Positions 56,261 through 64,000 of a DNA stretch of 64,000 nucleotides are shown here, one piece after another. Both the position numbers and the translations under genes were made by a program. The DNA is taken from the NCBI GenBank assembly GCA_034440635.1, contig JAOTON010000333.1, forward strand, positions 558,001 to 622,000, given 5' to 3'. The DNA is from Lepas anatifera. Taxonomy: Eukaryota > Arthropoda > Thecostraca > Lepadidae. How positions within the stretch are numbered: position 1 is the stretch's first letter; each line of letters starts with the position of its first letter. The notes beneath the pieces were generated by a model, which saw nothing but the letters and a program-made list of their open reading frames with translations, had not been told where the DNA came from and did no database searches.

Positions 56261-58651
56261 ATCTTACCTTTCCATGTGTTGCACATTGGAGGACTGCACA
56301 CAGGGTGGAGGTAGGTGCTTTATTAAGTGAATACTTAAATGCTCTTTAGCCTGTCTTTTGTGCTGTGCAGGTCCAGTGAAAAGTTGCAAAGGAAAGCAGA
56401 CTATTCTGAAGTCAGGTACAATTGCTTGGCACATATACAGCTATGAACGAAATCATGGGAGGGTTGCATTTCACTACACCACACCTGGTGGACATTAAAC
56501 ACAAGTGTTAAGGTGAAATATAAAATCAGTTGGCAAGTACTAGACTGGCCTGAATGGTCAAGACTGAAGACAACAGACAAACATCAAAGAAGGACTGGAG
56601 TTAGGACTGGAAAAGGGAAGGCCTGGCAAATATGATTCACAGCATTTTTCTTTGTAATGTTTGTATATTCTCCTCAGAGTATAGCTCAAATTGAAACCAT
56701 TCTATTTTTCATCATATGTAGCTGCCCAAAACAGTCGCATGTCTTTTTGTTGACAAATAGTTGAGTGTTGTCACATTGTTAGAGCTAGGGGCTAAGACAA
56801 GTTTGGATAATTTCTTTCCATTTAATTTCCTGCCATGTGCATCTTAAATACTGGGGATATATCATACCCTGACTCCTCTACATCCTGCACAATACAAAAA
56901 GAAGACAGCCCATATTGCATGCCTAACCCAGTGCATGCAGATTTCTAAAGTCTGGTACTAACGTGAAACTTACAAAAAATATTTTTAAACATACCCAATT
57001 AAGCTTCTCTTAATACAAAGGCGAGGCAACATAATGCATAAAACAAAACATATACATCTGTTGTAACCACAAAAATTGACTCAACTCCTCGACAAAGGAG
57101 GCCCTTGGCTTGATTTAACTACGAAATGTATGAGCAGTTTCAAACAGAAAAAGCAAATTAAACTATGAATATGCAAGAGCCCACAGAAGTGATGGGCATT
57201 CAATCAAAAACCATTCCAAAGTAAACAATCACTGAGCTAAGAATTTTCCATGTACCCGCTCTATTTTCAAAGATGGATTATACGCTCAGCACTCCGGCAT
57301 AAAATCAGTTTAGGGACACTGTCTAGCTGGTATGTCCAGCATCTTAAAAATATGCATATATATATATACAGTTTGCTAAAATTGCAGCCATTCTCCTTAT
57401 TACCAGTAACATAAGACATTCACTGAAAAACAATGAACAAAATCCATTGGACTAACAATTCTGGATTTACATCAAGAGCATTTGCAGAACATAAAAATAG
57501 CATACCATGTGATCTTGTTGGCAACACTCTCAGTGTAGATTTATATGTTTAGGGCTGCTCCTGCCCATTTTTGTATCCATATCAATATTGGGCCAGTCAG
57601 GCCAAGGCAAGACAAGTAAGGCGACAGACCAGACAAGACGCGCCAGCTATATATGACCACCAGACAAGACCGGCCAGCCACCAGCTTCCGAAAACTTGCC
57701 CTGAACTTGGAAAGATGCACTTGCCCGTACCAGAAAGTGTAAAATGTTTATTTGATTTACTGGTCCCTTTACTGTCTTAAGCAGGCTCTGTGTGTATCTA
57801 AGATGACTTAATTACACCGCCCTGCTCATAGCAGTGATCAATTTCATTTTATTCAAAGTTTGCACCAATTCCACCAGAGTTATGGGATACTTACACAAAG
57901 AAGATCTCGTTGAAAGTGGCATACTACCTAGGTACCTACCTAAGCAAACAAGAAAACTTGGATAATCAGATGCAGAGAAGAAAATCCTGAAAATAACTAT
58001 TGTGTTTCGCATCCTTCTTACTGTTATGACATTAAATGGAAGTTCATTATGTGGTGGGCTTTGTGTTCCATCCACCTAGGTTTGGGACAATTGATAAGGA
58101 TTTGGCACTTTGGTACTACAGCACGAATACTGAAACCATCGTAAAGAAAATTTGTCCAGGCACCACAACCTCGCCCATTTTAGATCTGCCCCACCATCAC
58201 AATCAACCACGGTTCCCCACCACCTGTCACCCTTTGGCAAAATTTCCATAACTTATCGCCCCCGCTTTTTCGCGTATCCTGTCTGTGGTGCCCCCCTTCT
58301 TATATTTACAAATATGCCCTGTTCCGAGCATTTCAAATTGAGAGAAGATACCTACGTTCGAAAGGAATTCCTTCATGCCCAAGTGACGCCACACAGGCGT
58401 ACGGGGATTTTTCTACCATTGTTACTACTGAGAATATTCCAATTTTCTGATGCCTGCTTGCAAATGCAAAAGATTGCACATAATCCAATTGTGTTTCAAA
58501 TGCAGAAATAAGAAATTTGCTCTCAATTTATTTTTCAATTCAGAAAAGTTGTGATAGACCCTTGATTCACCCTGAATAGATAGTCGCATGACGTCACACC
58601 ACGGACCGGCACTTGCTCTTGGAGGAGGGCTGAAATTGAGATGCCTCCGCT
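56261..58651. other. interior of the CACTA-like element, no gene recognised
   Basis: AT-rich and without a frame of recognisable content. It may be an unrelated filler sequence captured by the element. A short TA run lies at 57355-57370. Confidence 0.45.
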
Positions 58652-58925
58652 CAAGAGCGTAGCCAGGATTTCGCTCAAAGGGGGATGGGTAGCGCACCGA
58701 AAAGGGCCCTGCAACAGCGCCAAAAGAGCCCTGATGGGTAAAATGGCCCTGCTTGTTACAAAATAGTGCTGAAGAGGGCTTCAGAGGGCCCTGTATGATA
58801 TGCAAATTTCAAATTTGGCCACAGAGCATAGTGCGGCGAGCCGCGCTTTGCGCGGCCCGTGTCCTCAGGGGGCCCTCAGGGGGGGGGCTGCTGTCCCGGC
58901 CGCCCCTTCCCCTTGGCTACCCCTG
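58652..58925 (+). mobile_element. hAT-like MITE, family A (copy A4)
   Basis: CAAGAGCGTAGCCAGGATTT to CTTGGCTACCCCTG, flanked by CCTCCGCT (58644-58651) and CCTCCGCC (58926-58933), 7 of 8 matching. At 274 bp it has the same length as A2. The interior matches A1/A2 in order (GCCCTGATGGGTAAAATGG, GCCGCGCTTTGCGCGGC). Confidence 0.84.
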
Positions 58926-59064
58926 CCTCCGCCAACATCAAGCAAGATACCGGACATTAAGCACTGAAAAGAAACGCCTCCTGCCACTGATGTCGCCCCC
59001 CTCCGCAAGGGTGCTATGAGTTAACAGTCCCATCTATATAAGAATATACTGACTATATACAGGG

Positions 59065-59315
59065 CATAGGCGGATCCAGGGGGGCAAGGGGGGCACGTGC
59101 CCCCCGATCGACCCTCGGCGCCCCCTGAGAGGTCGATGGCACCCCCTGAAATGTCGCTTCCCACCCCCCCCTCCAGGATACGAAAGTCGGCGCCCACCGA
59201 TAGGATTTGGCGCCCACCTGATAGGTTTTGCCGGTCATAAGTGGCGCCCCCTGGTCCGGGTGGCGCCCCCCCGGGAAGGTGCCCCCTCCGATCGGCAATC
59301 CTGGATCCGCCTATG
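59065..59315. mobile_element. hAT-like MITE with GGCGCC minisatellite core
   Basis: Perfect 16-bp inverted ends CATAGGCGGATCCAGG and CCTGGATCCGCCTATG, and a perfect 8-bp duplication ATACAGGG (59057-59064 and 59316-59323). The core is a run of about six GGCGCCC(C/A)CC units separated by 10-20 bp. It inserted five bases inside the left end of the family D element at 59319, so its right duplication contains that element's CAGGG. Confidence 0.92.
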
Positions 59316-59318
59316 ATA

Positions 59319-59717
59319 CAGGGGCGGACGCAGACCCGAGTTTTTTTAAAGCACAACTTTTATATGACAAGGGAGACTCTCAGACTGAGGAGACAGAAAC
59401 GGTTGTTCTTGAAAGAGTATACGAGAAGACGAAGTGACATAGCGCACCTCAGGTTTGGGAGGGGGAACCCATGTCTACCTCCCTCCTAGGGGGGTGGGGG
59501 TGGGACGTTGCAATTTGGGTGCTCGACAGACCTAGTATAAGCTACCTCCCCAAAAAATGGTCGCTCTCCTAGGGAGAGGGGACGATGATTTTTTGCTCGA
59601 CAGACCCAGTGTAAACACACTTTTTAAATTCTCCGGCCTTTGGGAGGGCCAAAAAATAGTTTGGCCCCCTCCAGCGTTTTGGGGGCAAGGCCGGAATGCC
59701 CCCCGCGTCCGCCAATG
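59319..59717 (+). mobile_element. hAT-like MITE, family D (copy D3)
   Basis: Begins CAGGGGCGGACGCAGACCCG and ends GCGTCCGCCAATG. Its original duplication ACTATATA is at 59718-59725 on the right and at 59052-59059 on the left, the left one displaced by the 59065-59315 insertion. About 110 bp at 59341-59450 is absent from D1 and D2 and is probably another insertion. Confidence 0.88.
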
Positions 59718-59725
59718 ACTATATA

Positions 59726-60282
59726 GCGCGTGCGAGCATGAAGGTGTGGTGATCACCTGTAAAATACCCCCACGGGCTGGGCATTTTGGCACCAGTTCAA
59801 AAAGCTTAATTCCATCATACTTAACGTTTTTTGTGGGCCCCCTCAGTCGCGGGCACCTTCCCTGAGTCTTGAATTCGCCCTCTCCTTGAGAAAATCCCGG
59901 AGTCGCTCCTGCCTCCGCTGTCATGTTCGCGGCTCTTTATTTTCGTGCTTCTACCCCGAAATATGGTAGTTTTGTGACCAAATAACTTTACTTCAATTTT
60001 TGTGTCGTATTATAAGCGGCGAACAAAATTTTAAAACAAATTTTTGTTGGGTATCATGTTACAGCTCTCATTTTTACGTAGATTATTTAAGGAATTCAAA
60101 CATACGGTTTCTATGGTCAAATACCAATCCGGATAGGCGCAGTGGCGTATCCAAGAGGAGTGCAAAAATTCATCTGGCCCATTCAAAACAACCGACTTTC
60201 TGCGATTTTTTATCAAGCCTATATGCATGCTTTTTACACGTTTTTTCATGTTTTCTGTTCCGTTGTTTCCCAATTTGGCCAG
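59726..60282. other. no gene recognised
   Basis: Interior of the CACTA-like element. No coding content recognised. A short CGCAGTGGCGTATCCAAGAGG at 60138 resembles a hAT-like end. Confidence 0.4.
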
Positions 60283-60358
60283 TGGCGGATCCAGGGGGAC
60301 AAAAATGCATTTGCCCCTCCCCCTCAGGGGGTGTTTAAACTCCCTTCCCCACCATAGG
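60283..60358 (+). mobile_element. left-end fragment of the GGCGGATCCAGGGG family
   Basis: CAGTGGCGGATCCAGGGGG followed by CCCCTCCCCCTCAGGGGGTG. The right end is not found. Confidence 0.5.
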
Positions 60359-60360
60359 TA

Positions 60361-60700
60361 AGGAAGTGACCTAGTGACCTTGACATGACCTGAGGTTGGG
60401 TTATTTTTTGTTTTTTGACCTAGCATAATCATATATCATTCAATTTGCCGTCATGAAGGTAGGCGAATGGTGTATGAAAAATTATTCTAACTCAACTGTC
60501 AGAGGCTAGAGCCCAAAAAAACATTACCCTAACATGCAGCTTTCTTTGACCTGTCATGACCTCAATGTTGACGTGAGCCAAAAATTGGCCTATGTAGTTT
60601 CTTCATGAATTTGTATGAGCTATCCACCAGCTTTCGTGTTCTTTTCGCTATCCTGCATAGGAGCCGAGTTCGAGGGGGAAGGTGCCCATTATGAGACGCT
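60361..60700 (+). mobile_element. truncated TTAA-type AGGTCA element
   Basis: GAAGTGACCTAGTGACCTTG, TTGACCTAGCATAATCATA and CATGACCTCAATGTTGACG match the right half of E1/E2 in order. The GC-rich terminus is degraded and no TTAA was assigned. Confidence 0.6.
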
Positions 60701-60929
60701 CACGCTTCGAAATGCTATTTGGTATTTGATCAAGTTACCCAACGATTTCAAGGGGGCGGTTTTAAATTAATGCCTAAGTATATTTCAGACCAGACCATGT
60801 CTGTCAATATGCAAGTTTTCGAAATTGATAAGTATGAACAAGTATACAAACATCAAGTACAAGGAACAAGCAAACAAGTTCAAACAGCAAACAAGTACAA
60901 GTACAAACGTCTTATTTTTCCTGAATTTC

Positions 60930-61012
60930 GTCTGAAACGCAAGTTTCATTTCCCCCTCAGAAACGTGGGGGGGGCAGGGACCCCCTGAGCCCCCGGTTCC
61001 TATATGCCTGTG
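60930..61012 (+). mobile_element. right-end fragment of the GCGTAGGAACCGG family
   Basis: AAACGTGGGGGGGGCAGGG ... CCCCCGGTTCCTATATGCCT resembles the right end at 49700-49752. Confidence 0.45.
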
Positions 61013-61849
61013 TGCTGTATAACCCGTATAACCTGTCTCTGCCGGTGGCGGTGCGCGCGTTACGCCCAGGCTGCCCGTCAGCCACTTCGTATAAGTGAGA
61101 TATTAAAATGAGTGTCAAAACAGTGTTGATTGAAGCCGTTAAAAGTGCGCGATATAAATGTAGCAGTGAAGTGACAATGTGGCGAAAGACACTTCGCGCC
61201 GTTGTGTCTGTGTGTACTGCTTCGGTCCTTGTTTCCAATACAAATTTCCATCAAAAAGTGGTATTTTCCGGTTAATACGCAAGGTGGTGGGTAAATGTAC
61301 CCAGGGGCTGCTTGGATCTAGCAGCGTCATGGTGCTGAAGTTTGACATCTGGACAGAAGCAGCCTTAGGGTGCTAAATGGTGCGCACCCTATGGGTGCTT
61401 TGTTCAAGCATCTAAGAGCTAATAAGGTGCTAGGTTCAAGCACCTAAAGGCTATTCAGGTGCTAAGTTCAAGCACCTAAGGTGCTAGTTAGGTGCTAACA
61501 AAGCCGTATTATTGGGTGCTAGCTTTAAGCACCCTGCTTAAAATAAGCAGCTTTTCCTAAGGGTGCTTAAAATAAGCACCCCTGTGGTGCTGAAATTTGC
61601 CACCTGGATAGAAGGAGCTTTAGGGTGCTAAATTATAAGCACCCTATGGGTGCTTACTTCAAGCATCTAGGGTGCTAATTGGGTGCTAAGAAAGCCTTAA
61701 ATTTGGGTGCTAGCTTTAAGCACCCTGCTTAAAATAAGCACCCTTTTCCTAAGGGTGCTTAAAACCAGCATCCCTGTGGTGCTGAAATTCGACACCTGAT
61801 TAGCACCACTAGGGTGCTAATCTTTTTTTACAGTGTATAACTTGCGTTC

Positions 61850-62003
61850 TATCAAATATATTGCCTTCAAATTTGGATCACAGTATGCTGATATCCTGAG
61901 CATTATTGAGGTTAAGTTTCAAGTTTCAGTCAGGTCAGGTCTTTGACCTAGGTCCAGTTGAATGCTTATGTTCGTAAATGCTATCAGTTTCTCATTTATT
62001 TAA
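61850..62003. repeat. AGGTCA-containing decayed repeat, left of E8
   Basis: GTCAGGTCAGGTCTTTGACC and neighbours look like TTAA-type element remains. A matching part (TTGACCTGGACCGAGGTCAG; GCTGACCTCAAATGAGGTCA) lies at 62535-62715 beyond E8, so E8 probably landed inside an older copy. Confidence 0.45.
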
Positions 62004-62450
62004 AGGGAATGTGGAGCCTTGGTCGAATCCTGGAATTTAGTGTAATTAAGCGTACTTTTAGTCAAAAATAATGAAACCCCTCACGATTTCTCTGAAAAAT
62101 GTACAATAAGCTCAATATTTGGTTTTTAAAAATACTCCTCTAGAAAAAGAAATAAATATCAGACTGTGGATGATGTCACGATGGTAACCACTACCATACT
62201 TGAAACGCTTCAAGGGCTTCGATTGGCTGATGCTCATCGTGACGTCAGCATATGTCGTCACACCAGTAGCTCACAACAATGGCCGCCGGCGACGGGGGGC
62301 TGAGGGGGCTGGTGTCAGGTAGGTTTTAGTTTTTTTCTACGGAAATATCAAGTTCCAAGACAAATGAAATATGGAGTACCGGGTTTTCCGACCTGCTTTA
62401 TAACTTGTCTATCTCAGTTAAAATCACGTTGTGAAGGTGCCACATTCCCT
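62004..62450 (+). mobile_element. TTAA-flanked element with promoter-like cargo (E8)
   Basis: TTAA at 62000-62003 and 62451-62454. Inverted ends AGGGAATGTGG and CCACATTCCCT, 11 of 11 matching. Inside lie an inverted CCAAT box GATTGG (62221-62226), a perfect cAMP-response palindrome TGACGTCA (62240-62247) and ATG in good context at 62279-62281. The frame MAAGDGGLRGLVSG is followed at 62319 by a GTAGGT donor-like sequence. A MITE by structure; the promoter and exon reading is inference. Confidence 0.8.
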
Positions 62451-62454
62451 TTAA

Positions 62455-63193
62455 GTTAAAACTTTGTCACAAAGATCTGATTTTACGAAATTGTCTTCTT
62501 TGTGTTTTGATGTCCCGCAAGTGCATCTTTTCTAGTTGACCTGGACCGAGGTCAGATGTTTCAGTGGAAGATCCTTCCAGTTTCGGTGGGAAAATTCAAA
62601 TTACATCGGACGTCAATAAGTTGTTCATCCTACTTTCAGATGAGCAGCTTTCAGACCTACCTTTCTTTTTACTAAAATGGGCTTTCTCGGGCTGACCTCA
62701 AATGAGGTCAGGTGATTTGAATAGTGATTTGTAGGACTAAACATCAGAAATCGAAAAATAGATGACATTTCACATAGGCATGTACAGTTCAACAGCGTTC
62801 TGAGAAAAAATGTTCTACTACCATTCTGAACAAAATGTATTTTAGCTACTGCAGGCACTATCAACGAGTTGTAACACCATATCGAATTCACCTAATTGAG
62901 CAGCTTGCCCGAGTAAAAAAACACCGTTTCACTAGCGGTTGGTAACAGCTCACTCGGCCCATACTTATAAATCACAAAAATTGCATCTAGCAAGTTCACT
63001 AAATATAACAATATTCGTATATAAAAATTCATCAAGATCAGAGACCTTCAAAAAAGGCATCGGATGGGAATAAACAGCAAAATTAAGCGGCTTCACATGC
63101 TCCAAGACTTCTTAAGAACTATCAAGTAGGTTGGGGGACGGACATTCACTTCAAACAGGCAAATGTAACTTATGGCCCAACCCGCCCCGCTTT
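62455..63193. other. no gene recognised
   Basis: Apart from the AGGTCA remains at 62535-62715, no feature was recognised. Confidence 0.4.
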
Positions 63194-64000
63194 TTATGCA
63201 TCCAAATCATCAGTTGAACTATGGGATGTATCCGAGTCTCCGGGTTGAGTGCCGGGAGCAAGCAGAAGCGCGGAGATGTCATGATGTTTTCCAGAGGACG
63301 ATCGGATGTCACGTCTGGGTCGTTCTAAGTCTTCTTGGATTGCTTTCACGATCACAGGATTGCTGGACACCGTCAAGTGATGCAATGGTCTTGGATTGTT
63401 GCTTTCCGGGAGGTCTTTCTGGCATGGTGCTCACGCGATACCTTATGTCTTTGTTCCTCCGCTCCTGGGCCTGCTCACTGAGCATACCGATTGGAAGAAG
63501 TGACCGGATACACTCACCCCCGTGCACGAGGGGTTTGTGGACTGAGGCTGGCAGGTGAAACCACGGATATAAGCTAACGAATAGCTGTGCTGTCTCTAAA
63601 ATATACAGGTCAAACTTGTCCGCGTTAATGACCTGATCAGAGGCATTCACAGCCGAAAGGATCGTGCTGAGTCTCCTGATAAGTTCCACATGCACACCAG
63701 AAATTTGAAAAATTTTAATCTCGTGCGCCTGAGCAGTTTCAGAGGCGGCCCGCTTACGCCTTTTCTGGCTTAGGTCTCTGTATCTCTTTTGGGGCCGGCC
63801 TCTTTTTCTTGCCAGTGGCTGGCTCGGACTTGGTTCTGCTGCGTCAGGTGCGGCCGAAGACGTTGATTTCGCTGAAACCCCGGTTTGGACAGTGAAAAAT
63901 ATTTCCTCTGCCAAGAGGGTTCCATATTTATTGAAAACCCTGTTCTTGTCTCGGCAGACCAATGACCGCTTCTGTCGGAAATTTCTGCAAAACAACTCAA
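63194..64000 (-). pseudogene. transposase-like gene remnant (possible Transib/RAG1-type C terminus), frameshifted, partial
   Basis: The main frame (63309-63995, open to the window edge) encodes an N-terminal part with a basic RKRGRPQKRYRDLSQKRRKR stretch, then GVHVELIRRLSTILSAVN, LYPWFHLPASVHKPLVHGG, SLLPIGMLSEQAQERRNKDI. The end of the domain continues in another frame as LHHLTVSSNPVI (from about 63385 down to 63194), so a frameshift lies near 63385-63430. The VHK.L(I/V)HG ... LLPIG.LSE.AQE.RNKD ... SS.PVI series is one I associate with transposon-derived proteins common in arthropods. The E and RNK pattern resembles the last catalytic block of Transib/RAG1 transposases. The N-terminal basic part runs directly into this C-terminal domain with no core in between, implying an internal deletion. 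The assignment to Transib/RAG1 is from memory and tentative; broken transposon-like coding sequence is firmer. Confidence 0.55.

Larger units (their letters stand above)
55895..61835. mobile_element. 5.9 kb CACTA-like (EnSpm-type) element with nested insertions
   Basis: Termini CACTGTAAAAAAGATTAGC (55895) and GCTAATCTTTTTTTACAGTG (61835) are inverted repeats differing by one A. Both ends fold into a further hairpin (GATTAGCA ... TGCTAATC). Subterminal regions 55895-56260 and 61367-61835 are packed with short GGTGCTTA/TAAGCACC and GGTGCTAA units in both orientations, typical of CACTA subterminal repeats. The flanks share only TA. No transposase frame recognised. Later elements inside: 58652, 59065, 59319, 60283, 60361 and 60930. 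Confidence 0.75.

Overview
The window is eukaryotic, intron-bearing and very rich in transposons. The only recognisable host gene is a retinal homeobox (Rx/Rax) gene on the + strand, seen as two exons (22233-22450 and 33632-33994) joined by an 11.2 kb intron. The intron splits the homeodomain between residues 46 and 47, the usual place for paired-class genes. The tail after the homeodomain (DPWL, LPGFL, YPSYLTP) resembles arthropod Rx, so an arthropod is most likely. GC-rich single-copy islands, tRNA-derived SINEs and a short CCTAA run fit this, but I cannot name the species.

Layout. 0.5-7.3 kb: two GC-rich tandem arrays, one with a period of about 102 bp and one with GGCGCC-rich units, ending in a cut TTAA-type element. 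7.3-15.2 kb: mostly featureless, with SINEs, a palindromic minisatellite and a 350 bp (TG)n. 15.2-21.8 kb: hAT-like MITEs and TTAA-flanked elements packed with AGGTCA motifs. 22.2-34.1 kb: the Rx exons and several GC-rich islands with homeodomain-type, POU, E-box or CRE-like motifs, taken as candidate enhancers. 34-39.6 kb: mostly single-copy sequence with a (GA)n run and one more GC-rich island. 39.6-42.9 kb: two more TTAA elements and a SINE. 43.5-49.8 kb: nested elements filled with GGGCCC-type minisatellite, the inner one bounded by a perfect 8-bp target duplication. 51.6-55.8 kb: hAT-like and TTAA elements nested in one another, a possible promoter/first exon, and a 178 bp near-perfect palindrome. 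55.9-61.8 kb: a 5.9 kb CACTA-like element loaded with later insertions. 62.0-62.5 kb: a TTAA element carrying a promoter-like block. 63.2-64.0 kb: the broken end of a transposase-like gene on the - strand, running off the window.

There is no operon-like organisation and no complete transposase, so nearly all mobile elements here are non-autonomous. The best signals for follow-up are: GC-rich minisatellites carried inside hAT-like elements, which may seed kilobase satellites; a TTAA element group that keeps an AGGTCA-rich interior while its ends diverge; the palindrome with a hammerhead-like core on each arm; and the GC-rich islands around the Rx exons. All calls come from reading the sequence by eye, without alignment or database searches.
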